Assembly (NCBI RefSeq): GCF_002234675.1
Contig: NC_019862.2
Span: 18,189,514-18,253,513 of the forward strand
Length of the DNA: 64,000 nucleotides
From: Oryzias latipes
Taxonomy: Eukaryota; Chordata; Actinopteri; Beloniformes; Adrianichthyidae
Direction of reading: 5' to 3'
Positions 15,101-25,889 of this stretch are shown here, one piece after another; within the stretch, counting starts at the first letter, position 1; each line of letters opens with the position of its first letter. The notes beneath the pieces are model-generated. The model worked only from the letters and a program-made list of their open reading frames with translations. It searched no databases and had not been told where the DNA came from. A program made the position numbers and the translations under genes.

Positions 15101-18100
15101 TGTTAGTGGAGCACTCCACCACACCTTGGACGTTCTTAGGTACACAGGGAGCTAAAAACAAAGAGGTGTTAGGAAGTGAACAAGAAGGGAGAAGTTTCTT
15201 TTTGTAGTTCATAATCTTTCACCTGAATTAACGATTGTGGGAACACTGCTGGAGCTCTCACACGCGCTGCTCACGGCTTTGACTGTCACTGTGTATTGCT
15301 GTCCACATTGTAAAGTGCTAACTGAGCAACTGGAAGCCTCCGTCATGCAGTTGAGAGCAGTGCCATTTGGTGACAAAACTGTGGCGCTGTAGTTGACAGG
15401 CATGGATCCAGGCGACCAGCTCACGCTCAGCTTATTGGTGCTGCAGTTGAGTGTATTTGACACGCTCTGTACAGGACACAGGGCTGGGAGAGGAAACCAT
15501 ATCAACTTTAGTTTGACAATAACAAAAAGAAATCTAAAGTTGTTATAGAAACTTAATAAGTGGACATTTTCTCTCTGAAAATGGCTGTCTATGTATTCTC
15601 TCCTTACAGTATGAAGGATAATCATTTAATCATTAAAAACATACCTTTGAAACCCTTTTTTTTAAGAAACGCTTTAAAAAGTGCAAGAAATATTGCATTA
15701 CTTCTTAATTCTCTTATTTTTACTCATGTTTGCATTCTGTGTTGATATATCAGAGCATTTTAGAGCAGCTGTTTACCAGATAATTGATCTGGTAAACAGA
15801 TTGATGTAAAAGATTTTTTACATTAAAACCATAAGAACTGGGAAAAGCTTGTTTGACACAACAGATTCTTAGATCTGCACCAAAGCAAGAAAACTTAGTT
15901 TTGTTCTTCTCATAACTTGTTGACAAAACTGACAAAAAGCAGCAGTAATGGTAAACAAGGAGAAAAAAATTGTTACAGTTTGATCAAAACAATAAAGGAA
16001 CATTGCTGTTTTTCTGCATCTCACCTGTTGTTTGGACGACAGATTTGCTGTCTAAGCTTTGACAGCCACCGTCTGTTGCTGACACAGTGAAGGTGTACTT
16101 AGTCCCACAGCGTAGACCTGCCATCTGACAGCCAAGCTCTCTTGTACTACAGCTAACGTTGTGACCATCAGCGCTCACTGCTTTGCCAGTGTAAGACACT
16201 GCATTCAAGCTGCTGCTCCATGATAACTTGGCAGAGTTGCTGGTGCAGTTGACTGAGGAAGTCAGCTCAGAGGGAGAGCACGGTTCTGCAGAGGAGAATG
16301 GGACTTAAACAAAACATGTCAAATGCACCAAACTGCACTTTTTGTTTGTCTTTACCTGACAAAAGTTGCACTGCAGAGCTCCGCTTGCTGGTGCACACGT
16401 CATCTACAGCAGCAACAGTGACGCTATAATTGCGTCCGCACACCACTCCATTCAGCCGGCATGAAGTACCATTGGAGACACATTCTAAGCGATGGCCATT
16501 TCCGTCAATGGCGGCTGCAGAGTAGTTTTTGGCTCCAGGACTTGCCTGCCAGCTCACTTCCACAATGTTTTGCCCACAATTCTTTGTTGCCGTCACGTTA
16601 ATGGGCAGGCAAGGTGCTGGAGGAATAAAAAAAAAAAACCCTTATAGCATAAACAAAAAAAGCAACACTGCCACCACAAAAACATCAGTGTGTTTCTTTG
16701 CTTTGAAATGATCTGTATGGCTTCCCCATCTCTGTTACACAATAAATGTATAGGCTGAGAAACAAAGGCTAAAACTTCTACCTCCTTTGAAGTTTACTCG
16801 TGAAGGAAAGCTGATGCAGCTCTTATTGAAGGACCTCACTTCCACTGTGTACTCTTGACCACAGTTCCTTGAGGGTATGATCAGCTGGGGCTCTGTGGTG
16901 TTATAGTTAGTCATCTGCTGGTTGCTGTCTGAGATCATTGTGATGTATCCATCTGCATTTCTTTGAGCGTTCCAGCTCATGTTGACACCACCAGAAGCAC
17001 AGTCCACAGAGGCGCTCACATTTGCTGGCCCACATGGAACTGGACAAAAAGAAGAAGGGTCGGTAAAGGCTTACTGTGTCTGCGTCTCTTCTTATTAATA
17101 TGTTTGGAAAGTACATGAACAGTTTTCAGAAAGATGTAGCCTTTTCCTGTGGTTCATTTTTGTTAAAATAGAATCATGTCACAACTACAAAGGAAAAAAC
17201 TACAAAGAAGCAGATTTTAGTAACAACTTTCTCATAGCAAAACTTTGATTAGGCTTTTACAAACATTTAAAATAATTATTTTACTAACAAAGCTGTATCC
17301 TATACCGCAATGTCTCTAAAATGAACATAGCGTATGGCTCAAGTAATATCATAAATTAAAAAATAAAAGTAGAATTTTTGTTTTATTGTTGTTAATGCCA
17401 TTTTATGGGTGTGTGTTATTTTCATTTGTAGCATTTATTAACCTTTAACCCTTGTGCTATCCTAGGCACTTTAACATTGGGATTTGGGTCATCTAGACCC
17501 ACTAGACAGTGTGCTGAACCTTTTTTCTTCAATGATTTGTGATCTTCACTGGTGTCCATGGATTACATGAAATCTTTCCACCTTTATCCACCTTTGTCAT
17601 GGTAGGGAGAACACATCAATGTAAGGATGGGGTCATCTAAGATAGCACAAGGGTTAAAAGACCCGCTCAGATGAAAACGCATTTTTGTCATGAAAGAGGA
17701 CAAATATAAAGAAACTTAAGCCTAAAAATGAATTTCTGAGTGTTTCGTTATGCAGATTGTTGTGAATCCGAATCAGATGAAAAAAATTTCGGTGGAAAAA
17801 GCTTGTAGTTGTGTTGTAGGTGCTACAATCGGTGGGCCACAAGCTCCCTGCTTGGCTCCATTCTGATGCATCCCCTTGCAGACAAACAGATCCAGGTTCG
17901 TCTTTGTTTTCCTCGTCTGAGCTGGCAACTAGTTTAAAACTATATGACCCGATGGCTCCAATATTGCTCGCAAATTTATTTTGTCACCAGTAATGTCATC
18001 ATTTTGGGTTTTGAGGGGCTGCAAACTAGCTGTAGAATGCGTAAACAGATAGATGAGGGAAATGGGAGTGGGCTTACTCTGTGTCTAGGCTAGGCTTATA

Positions 18101-21100
18101 AAATAGATCAACAGATGATTGAAGTGGGGACTTTAAGGACCTACAGTATTTCTTGTAAGGATTTATTTAGACAACATTTGAAGCAACATGACTTCTTACC
18201 AGAGTGCATGTAGATGGGTTTGGACATCAAGCCTGGGCATGTGCCATCATGGTAACTGACAGTGATAGTGTAGAGTTGGCCACATTTCAGGCTGGGCACT
18301 CTGCAGCTCTGCTTAGTGGAGCTGCAACTGAGAAGGCCATTGCCTGTGTCCGTCATGGTGGCAGTGTAGGAGTTCAATGAAGGAGCTCCCTGCCATGAAA
18401 TCTGAGCCTCGTTGGCAGCACAGTCCAGGGAGGCGGTCAGGTTTTCTGGTGGGCAGTAAGCTGAAATCACAAAATTCAACACATTTCTGAACTTGCTTTT
18501 TGAGCTTTTGTACAATATGGATGTTATGCTCTTTTGGGGGATGTTTGCACTTGGTATTTAAGGCTATCATTGCCTTTAAAGCATGAATAAGCAGCTTTAG
18601 AAAAAACCTAATGCCACTGTACCTGTTTCTATGGTGACCACTTCACTTTCAGAGCTGTTGCACATGAAGTTGGAGGAAATGACAGAGACCTTGTATTTGG
18701 TGCTGCACTTCAGGCCACTGATCATACAGGACATGTCTAAGGAGTTGCAGCTGTGCGTTTCACCATCATCATCCTTTGCCTTGGCGATGTAGAAAAGTGA
18801 ACCACTGCTTAAACTCCAGCTCACCATGACCAAGTTATTTCCACACTGTTTCACAGCATTTACATTCTGAGGGGTGCATGGGGCTAGAGAAGAAGAAACA
18901 AATTCAGAAAAACTGCCTTCATGCATTAACCAAGTTTTAACATAACAGTAAAATGATTGTTCTGTAAATGTATTGTATTTTCCTTGTGGTAGGGTGAGAA
19001 AATTGCTAATTGCTGCCCTCTTATAGTTATTTGCACATTTTATACTACAACATGGATTCTATAGTAAGCTTTTCTGATCATGACAGTTAACTAGAAAATT
19101 ACTGGAGGAAGAATCTGTGTTTGCAGCTTCTTCTTTTGTTTTTTTTAATGATACTTTATTCTAACTCAGCCCAAATGGAGTGACAATTTACACGTCCAAA
19201 GACAGCTATTTTAACAGTTACAGCAACATTTGTGCGTACCCATAGATCGAACATATGTATTTGTTCTGTAAAAATGCATAGTGCTTTTTTTTTGGGGGGG
19301 GGGGGGGGGGGGGGGGGGGTTGCCAAAAACTATTCTTTTATAATATAAAAATATTCTTTGTGTAAATTATGTTTTGTGGATTTTTTTACTGTACATGGCA
19401 TTTCTTTCTGTTACCGCACATCTATCACCCAGGTCTTTTTTACCTGTCTCAGCAGGAAGCCCAAGCGTGGGTGGACTGTCACATTCATCGTCAGAGGACT
19501 TGATTGAGATGGTTAGGCTTTCCCCGCACTGCAGGCCGGCCATAGCACAGCTGTTGGACTGTGAGCTGCAGGAGTAAATGCTGTTTTGGAAGTTGCCCTG
19601 TGCCGTCACGTTGTAGCGCAGGGCTCCTTCAGCATGGTCCCATGTGCTGAGCAGAGTACCTGTGCTGCAGTTGGCGTACGTTTGCAGATTTCTGGGCATA
19701 CAGGGTGCTACATGCAAGTAGGAAAGATATGTACACTTACTATTTAAAACCTAAAAGGTGTTTAATCTGCTGAAACTAGAAAAGCATAGATGTTACATGA
19801 AAAATGAATTGCTGTCTGTTGTTTTAAAGCTGTATCTATTAGGCTACGTTCACACCTGCCTCTGCAACGCACGTTCAAGCAATCACTTTCAATTAAGCGT
19901 TTTTGAAAATGCGCATTTATGCGCGTTTTGGACTTCTGTGTTCAAAACACTCGTGTTCGTGTGTCGCTACGCAAGTTTTCAAGTCAATTTTCAGGCACTA
20001 CGTACAAAACACATTGCCAATGAAAGTTAAACCAGTTGAACTTTGACCAATCAGGGACTCTGTAGTAATGTATGAATAGCATTCTTTTTAATTCACGGAA
20101 GTGCCAACTACTTAAAAATTGGTGGAGAAAGTTATCATAGCGCTTTGTACCCGGCAGGAATTGTATGACACCAAGTCTTTCATATTTTGGAATAGATCGT
20201 GATTTGCCCTGCCTTTTTATTTCGCACCAAGCCGCTTCCAGGTACATGCACTAGTATCTGGTAGCGACGGTCCAGTGTGATCACCATATGCCGAAAGCAC
20301 ATTCAAGAAAGTGTTCTTGAACATGTGTCAGATATCCATTGTGAACGTAGCATTACATATAGAGGAACTTAAACATGTTACATTCTGGTGCAGAAAAAGC
20401 CAATTTAGAGAAGTTACACACTGAGTTTTGATGCATGAAATACTTTGTCCTACCTGTACGGACACCAACAGCTGTGCTAAAGTCGCTTTGGCAAGACCCA
20501 GAGGTTGTAGAGACAGTGAAAACATAGCGCATTCCACATTGTGTATTTGTGAAATAGCAGGAGTTTTCCCTAGTCAGGCAGTTTTGGACATTTCCCTGAA
20601 GAAGAAATTTTAAAAGATAATAAAAGCCGAGTAAAGAATTTGCACTTTTGCATTCTTCCTAAACTAAAATTGAAATCCAACTTAGTAGCTGCCAGAAGCA
20701 ATTTAGAGCTGAAACACTAATTTGTACATCACAGACAAAGTTGTCACACGAACAGAATTATAGCTTGAATAAAAGTGAAGAAGTGTTTTGGCAGATTCTT
20801 GTCATATTTGAGCTGGCATGTTATCTTATCATATAAATAGCATTTTTTAATACTTCACAGGTAAACTTTGCAGCAGAAGAAAATTTAGATTTTTTGGATA
20901 ATCAGTTGCTGAGTACCTTTGAGTCAACTGCCTTGGCCAGGTTGTAGTCTGCACCGTTTGTAAGGTTCCAGGAGAAGATGATGGCATTGCTCCAACATTC
21001 CCGCAACAATGTCAAGTTGTTTGGAGGGCAGGGCACTTGAGGAGAAATTACGTGTAAAAATATATATGTGTTACATACAGGTCTCAAATGTATTTCAGTA

Positions 21101-24100
21101 TTATTTTTCAAAGAACTTAAACTTCATACAAATGCAAGCCTTTGACAACATGAACACTATATGAGACTGTCTCTAAGGGAGGCCCAGTTTTCAAAGTAGG
21201 CAGGGCGATACGGTTCTGAGAAGTGAAAAATCCTAAAATGTAATACAAGAAAAACAAGTCTCCCCTGTGACTCAAAGCTAATGTGGTCTCAGCAGCACAC
21301 AGGTAGACTTAAAAAGACAACTGATGTTCCCAAACGTTATCGGATTTATCCTTTTTTAAAGTTATTTGTTGGTTTACACGCAAATCACGAGTGGAGAGGA
21401 CAGTAGTGCCAACACTGCAAGAAGTCACTAGACAATGGAGGTTGCTTTTAGTTCCAGCAGCAGAAAAAGTGCTTATTATCTACTTGTAACTAAATCTTAT
21501 TGAGCACTGTTAAAGTCACAAAAAGATCAGAAAGCCCCATGCGACCTGTGTGGGTGGAACTCGAAAGCAATTTCTCACCAAGTCTCCAAAGGAGAATAAA
21601 GCAATACGTGACAAGAAAGAAAGAACAAAGCAGAATTGAGGGTGGACAGGTATTTAAAAGAACATTAGCCAGGCATCAGAACACATTGAATTACATATTT
21701 CTGCTAAAAAACTGGCATGTTTATTCAGGTTGTGAATGTGGTCCTACTGTTTTCTTTGTTAATGTATTATGTAGATAAAAGTTTTACATCTAATTAGTTT
21801 GGAGCACTGTTACAGAAAAATAAATAAAGATTTCTTTAATTCCTATGTTGATTACAATATTCAATGTATGTTTAATCCTAGATTTGGCATGCTTTGCTCC
21901 AACACGTATCTATTTAACCACAGAATATTTTTCTTAAAGAATAATAGTAAACACTTAAAACTGTAATTATTAGATTTATATGCTTCTGTTTTTAACTAAA
22001 GTAATAGAAAATCTTTGTTTTAGGTCTTGTCTGTATGTTTTTTTTCTGTGATTGGTTAACTCCTTGATGTCTATTGATGCAAATATGCAACAAACCATAT
22101 CTGCTTCAAACTCATCTCGATTTACAATCTATTAGAAGGCAAAAGCACAAGTGATTTTTTTTTCTTAGCTGAAAATAGATACAGGCGTCAAGGGGTTAAA
22201 CATTTAATTAGAGAAGAAATAGCTCATTTTTACTTTGAAATATGTCAAATGATTAGACTTTGCCACTATGCCAATCACAAAGAAGCTCAAGTGGCAACCA
22301 AAACACACTGAAAATAATAAGAAAAAAACAATTTAACAAATGCACGTTCTACAAATACAAACTTTTGCAGCTTTATGAAATAATGCCTGGTGTCTATGAT
22401 GCTTAGCGAGCTATTCAACCTCATCTTTCTTGTAAGACGTTTTTTTTCTATTAATTCTATAGCTTTGAGTCACACTTTAAAGTCCTCTGGGGCTGTTGTC
22501 CTGCTTCTGTTCACTTTACCACTGTCCCTGCTGCGTTTTGGTCAGACACACCTGTTCCAGTTAAACAGCAGCAGGTGGGGCAGGGATCTCTGGAAAACAA
22601 GTGGGGCGCCAATCCCAGAGGACAGAGTTTGGACATCCATCCTTTCTTTTCAAGTTCATAAAAATGTTGCAGAATTAAAACCAGAAGGTTCACAGAAAAA
22701 GATCATTTAGATTTAGCGAAGATGTGACAGGAATGCTTGATGACTGTTTGAAATCTTCGTATGTTATCTTTGAACCAATAAAAGAAGAGAAATTTGTAAC
22801 AAGGTTAAGCAAGTAGTTGTGAGAAAATTCCAACTTTGAGCTTCAGACGTGGTTTTAAAGGAAAGGATAGAGAAACGTCTTCTGTCTAGAGTCTCTGAAA
22901 TATAAATCCTCTCATTTATAGACCTGCATTTCATACCAATGGGTCAATGTAGACCCAACTCTAAGCAACCACACATGAACTTTATTCCAGATGTTTGGTC
23001 ATTAAGCATTTGAAAAAGAAAGGAATTGTTTTTCTTTCTTACCTGTCTGAAAGAAGACAGAGCTGGTGTTGACTAAGTTCTTGCAGTTCCCTGACAGGGG
23101 CGTGACGTGAACCTCATAGAGCTGACCACAATCTAGCGCGCTCAGCTGACAGCTGGTGCTCCGGCTAGTGCACTCAATCTTTGTACCGTTTTTAGGAGTA
23201 ACTGTGGCCACGTATGAGTCGGCTCCAAGAACAGCCGTCCAAGACACTGTGGCAGACTTGGTGGAACAATCGTAGTCCACATTGACTGATGACACCGGTG
23301 TCAGTTCTGCAAGGAAAAAACCAGTGTTGGATTTTTGTCTTAAAAAATATTCATTTAAACAAAAGTTATTCACGATCAAGAGTGAATGCCTGAAATTTTA
23401 GGAGATTTTTTGGTTTCTAAAGAATAAAATATTAGTTTACTGATCTCCATGTCTGATAGCATAAACTCTTTATCATTATGTTTTGAGATTATGTGGGAAT
23501 AATAACAATTCGACATGTGAGTCAGGACATCTGAGTCTTTTTAAACCTGAGGATTAATTTCTACATGCCTGAAAGGGACGCCTCAGAGAGAATAGCTGCC
23601 CTAGATCCTAATCACCAAGTTATAGATATTGGTTTGACTCTGCCAACTTACTGTTAGTGGTGTACGTGTAGTCTGTGGGCTCGCTTATGGCCAAAAATGT
23701 GTTATATGAGTACACTGATATCAAATAGTTGGTACAGGGGTGGATGTTTCCAATGTCCAGCTGGGTGTTTGTGACATTGTAGACTGAGGGCTGGCTGGTG
23801 GGTTCATCCAGGTTCTGGATGGCGACTTTGTACAAGAGGACGTTGTCCACGGGCTGCCACGTCACTCTTGCCGTTACTGGGTTTGTTTGTACTGCTTTAA
23901 CGCCTACTGGAGGGGGCGTCACTAAAAACACAGTTAAAAATGAAAGACTTAAGAATGGGTTATTCAAGAGAAGAGGTTCTTCCTAGTGTGTTTGTCTCTC
24001 CATAAAACTTTAACCTTTGTCATTTGTGAGAAGAGTTTCTGCAACTTTTTTTTCCCAGAAAATTAAGTTTTAGTTTTATAAGTCAGCAGATATTTTTCAA

Positions 24101-25325
24101 ACAAAGCTGCAGAATATAGATTAGACTACAAAACAAAGTGACAAACTCTTCTGGTTAAACCTAAAGCAGCATATTCAAAATATGAACAATAAAATGCCAA
24201 ATTTATGAAAAATAAAACCCAAACAAATCTAAAACCATGTATGTAACACATATAAAGGTTATTAGATTAAAAAAACAGCAAAGTAAATATTTAAAGAGCA
24301 GATTTAAAGCAACTTTTAGATTCAATTCAGATTTCTGAACTATAGACATAAATAACTTAAAGGTTGTCACTTACAAGTGGTGATGGTCCTAACTCGGCTT
24401 CTGTTCCCAAAGCCGGCCTGGTTAACTGCATAGACATAGCAGTCGTAGTTGGTAGAAGGCTGAAGGTTTCTTACTACAGTTGAGGTGTTGTAGAGGGTGA
24501 AGTTGATCATTTTCCCTGTGGTCTGAGAATAAACCTGCAGTACATAATACTGCCCAGAAGTCACATTAGTCCATCTTACAGAGATGGAAGAGCTGGATAA
24601 TGGCCTTCCCTCCGATATGTGAGGCGTGTCAGGGACTGGGGAGACACAGCAGAGAAAAAGGAAAAGGTGTAATTTGACTGAACAGGAAGTGGATTTGGGG
24701 CAACTTATACAATGTATGCATTCTCTGTCATATAACTACGGTACATGATTTATCTCATGAATTGTGTTATTTTCAGCAATAAACTTGTTACACAGAAAAA
24801 CAAATGATTGTACCTGTACGTGCCAACGTTGTGGTCATACAGTCTATTAAGTAGAACCTAAAGACTTTTAGGGTCACATTGTACTCGGTTCCAGGTAACA
24901 GACCCTGCACAATCCTTTCTGTCCTTTGGTCAAGCCCTAATATAATAATCGGAATAAAATCTACGGAGCTTGTCCTTCGGATGTCTAACATGTAGCTGGT
25001 TCCTGTCGGATATTTTTCCCATGTCAACTGGAGAGAAGAGCTACTTGGAGAACTTGCTGACAGGAAGTTGCAGCCTGAAATAAATGAATAAACACAAAGC
25101 CTGGTTTGAAACGGTGTCCTCTGCAGATAAATGTTACCAACTCGAATTTTAATTATTTTCTTACCGTTTGTACTACACTGGTTTATCTGTAATTGAAAAA
25201 CAAATTAATTATACATTCTCTCAAAATACTGAAATTCAAAGTACATTTGTTTTAGTATTTTGTTTTTTTACCTGTGTGAGAAAAACCAAAACTGAAGAAA
25301 AGATTGTGGCTCTCAGAAATCCCAT
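176..25325 (-). CDS. fndc7-like: giant FNDC7-like secreted FN3-array protein (5' part; continues past left edge)
   Basis: The gene reads right to left. Exon 1 (25272-25325) starts at ATG 25325 and encodes an 18-residue hydrophobic signal peptide (MGFLRATIFSSVLVFLTQ). Exon 2 (25165-25186) is a 22-bp micro-exon. Then come 34 single-exon FN3 domains plus one domain split over two exons. The in-window coding total is 9,253 bp, about 3,084 residues. The last exon here (176-436) ends in a clean GTGAGT donor with no stop, so the 3' end lies outside the window. The first three domains are ordinary FN3; the rest are a cysteine-rich FN3 variant starting with a PC-x-P motif and carrying many N-glycosylation sequons. 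FNDC7 is the closest family I recognise, but mammalian FNDC7 is only about 730 residues, so this is far larger. No membrane segment is visible in this part, so I infer a secreted or surface glycoprotein. It could be more than one transcription unit, but I see no second signal exon or terminal exon inside the array. Confidence 0.85.
1504..2192. other. intron, AT-rich, nothing recognised
   Basis: Intron of the giant FN3 gene (689 bp). It holds AT-rich, low-complexity DNA with A/T runs. I see no exon-like FN3 motif, RNA gene or clear transposon. Confidence 0.5.
7077..8241. other. long intron, nothing recognised
   Basis: The largest intron (1,165 bp) in the left part of the array. It contains a short CA/TA run near 7130-7160 and AT-rich sequence. 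I looked for a terminal exon, signal-peptide exon or stop-bearing FN3 exon that would mark a gene boundary and found none. Confidence 0.45.
9849..10738. other. intron with possible old transposon remnant (about 10270-10620)
   Basis: Intron of 890 bp. The stretch from about 10270 contains a small self-complementary GGGGGCAGCTGCCCCC core followed by a C/T-rich segment. This looks like a degraded interspersed repeat, but I cannot name a family. Confidence 0.3.
14060..14600. repeat. interspersed repeat, copy 1 (unnamed teleost family)
   Basis: Lies in an intron of the FN3 array. It shares long similar stretches with 17660-18135, including AAAAAGCTTGTAG, GGTGGGCCACAAGCTCCCT, CGTCTTTGTTTTCCTCG and CACCAGTAATGT. 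Its ATTTCTGAGTATTT segment also recurs at about 53045-53165 and, inverted, at about 60125-60265. I see no coding capacity. It is probably a nonautonomous element. Confidence 0.6.
17445..17657. mobile_element. piggyBac-like MITE, copy 1
   Basis: A 205-bp element (17449-17653) flanked on both sides by TTAA, with perfect 13-bp inverted ends CCCTTGTGCTATC. TTAA target duplication and CCC-starting ends are the hallmark of piggyBac elements. It has no ORF, so it is nonautonomous. A second copy of exactly the same length lies at 25894-26098. It sits at the left edge of another repeat, within an intron of the FN3 array. Confidence 0.8.
17660..18135. repeat. interspersed repeat, copy 2 (same family as 14060-14600)
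   Basis: Collinear with copy 1, including the shared GGTGGGCCACAAGCTCCCT block and the segment before the CACCAGTAATGTCAT stretch. A terminal motif near ATTGAAGTGGGGACTTTAA resembles sequence at about 27820. It directly abuts the TTAA-flanked MITE on its left. Confidence 0.55.
19285..19319. repeat. T9-G26 homopolymer tract
   Basis: Nine T followed by 26 uninterrupted G, within an intron about 125 bp from the domain exon at 19444-19707. In the gene's sense direction it is C26-A9. A run of this length could form quadruplex-type structures and is prone to sequencing and assembly error. Confidence 0.9.
19842..20352. mobile_element. nonautonomous DNA transposon (hAT-like?), about 510 bp
   Basis: The ends carry the inverted motif GCTACGTTCACA (19843-19854) and its complement TGTGAACGTAGC (20340-20351). 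The interior is distinctive, CG-richer than the surrounding intron, and has no coding frame. I could not fix a target-site duplication, so the superfamily is a guess. Confidence 0.55.
20454..21035 (-). other. fndc7-like: FN3 domain 5, split by an extra intron
   Basis: This is the only FN3 domain in the array encoded by two exons: 20917-21035 (119 bp) and 20454-20595 (142 bp). The first half carries the VPCPPNNL start and the strand-B Trp; the second carries the last four cysteines and the usual TG end. The two halves join in phase 0 after DSK and before GNVQNC, and give a normal 87-residue domain with all six cysteines. The outer borders remain phase 1. The intron is 321 bp with AG/GT borders. 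Confidence 0.85.
21036..23042. other. longest intron in the FN3 array (2.0 kb)
   Basis: Separates the first four FN3 domains from the split domain. It holds one small MITE (22060-22195) and otherwise AT-rich sequence. A 92-codon plus-strand frame at 21500-21778 has no recognisable motif and is not called as a gene. If the array were two genes, this is the likeliest boundary, but no terminal or signal exon was seen. Confidence 0.4.
22056..22199. mobile_element. TTAA-flanked MITE, second family
   Basis: A 136-bp element (22060-22195) between two TTAA copies. Its ends are imperfect inverted repeats: CTCCTTGATGTC on the left and GGCGTCAAGGGG on the right. The TTAA duplication points to piggyBac-type insertion. 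The end sequence differs from the 205-bp family elsewhere in the window. Confidence 0.6.
23043..25074 (-). other. fndc7-like: FN3 domains 1-4 of the giant gene (three conventional, one transitional)
   Basis: Exons 24814-25074, 24375-24635, 23652-23921 and 23043-23306 each encode one FN3 domain with phase 1-1 borders. The first three have the FN3 core (Trp in strand B, the L.PGTEYNV-type turn before strand F) and almost no cysteines. The fourth has five of the six cysteines of the variant class but lacks the first. The 9-domain paralogue also opens with three cysteine-free domains, so this N-terminal block probably predates the duplication of the two genes. Confidence 0.85.
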
Positions 25326-25570
25326 GCTTGTCTTCTTGTCATGGAATCAAATTTGTTGTAGCATTCAAGAGAGTCTAATACAAAAGGTACACAGGATTCT
25401 TTTGAGCTAAATATGAATGCATTTCAACCAATCAATGATGCTCGTATGGGGAAGCACCGCCCCCACCTGGGGCTTCAGGTGGGCAGCAAGAGCTGCAGGT
25501 GGGAGAGCTGGAGGGCAGGGCAGATGAGTCAGATGAGTTTACCTAACAGGCCTCTTTACGTTTTACATAA
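25326..25570 (-). promoter_or_regulatory. probable promoter region of the giant FNDC7-like gene
   Basis: Sequence directly upstream of the signal-peptide ATG. It includes an inverted CCAAT (plus-strand CCAATCAATG near 25418) and a short GC-rich stretch at about 25450-25510. No clear TATA box is placed well enough to call. The transcription start is not determined. Confidence 0.3.
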
Positions 25571-25889
25571 GACATTTTCTTCTTTTAGTTGATTGGTCTT
25601 CTATTATAACATCTCGAGTTTGCATCTTTGTTGAATTTTGTTAAGACGATGAATGAATTTACACATTTTCTGACAAATAACACTGCATCCTTTTGTTGAA
25701 GTTACATCTAAATCATTAAATAAAATATTTTAAATCCTCATACTGCATATTTAAAATAAACACCACATTAATGTTTAACTTGGTTTTACTAACAATGTCT
25801 TTACTTTATTGTGGATGTTATCATTTTAGTTACTTTAGCTTGGTAAATAAAAAAGCATTATGTTTCAATGTAGGCTGTATAGTGTAAAT

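Larger units (their letters stand above)
176..19707 (-). repeat. fndc7-like: tandem array of 30 single-exon cysteine-rich FN3 domains
   Basis: Exons in transcript order: 19444-19707, 18623-18883, 18200-18460, 16782-17039, 16356-16616, 16025-16285, 15223-15483, 14891-15151, 13740-13997, 12907-13170, 12556-12816, 12186-12446, 11697-11963, 10739-11002, 9594-9848, 9244-9507, 8242-8502, 6810-7076, 6179-6442, 5829-6089, 4891-5151, 4545-4805, 3902-4171, 3530-3793, 3158-3418, 2595-2858, 2193-2453, 1243-1503, 781-1041, 176-436. Each is a multiple of 3 (255-270 bp) with phase 1 at both ends. The consensus domain has cysteines near positions 3, 14, 45, 52, 59 and 74 of 86, a Trp near 23, an LxCG motif and often CNSS, a glycosylation sequon, near 74-77. 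Because every exon is symmetric, whole-exon duplication adds domains without breaking the frame. The copies are well diverged, so most duplications look old. Confidence 0.9.

Noticed and set aside
216-16711. Many plus-strand frames overlapping the FN3 exons
   Set aside because: They are antisense shadows of real minus-strand exons; the minus-strand reading shows the conserved domain and splice sites.
176-19707. Regularly spaced repeats resembling a CRISPR-like or satellite array
   Set aside because: Units are 255-270-bp coding exons with diverged sequence and unrelated introns, a domain array in a eukaryotic gene.
21500-21778. 92-codon plus-strand frame in an intron of the giant gene
   Set aside because: No recognisable motif, no splice context, antisense to the host gene.
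21036-23042. Possible gene boundary splitting the FN3 array
   Set aside because: No signal-peptide exon, micro-exon or stop-bearing terminal exon was found, and exon phase continues across the gap; kept as one gene, with the doubt recorded.
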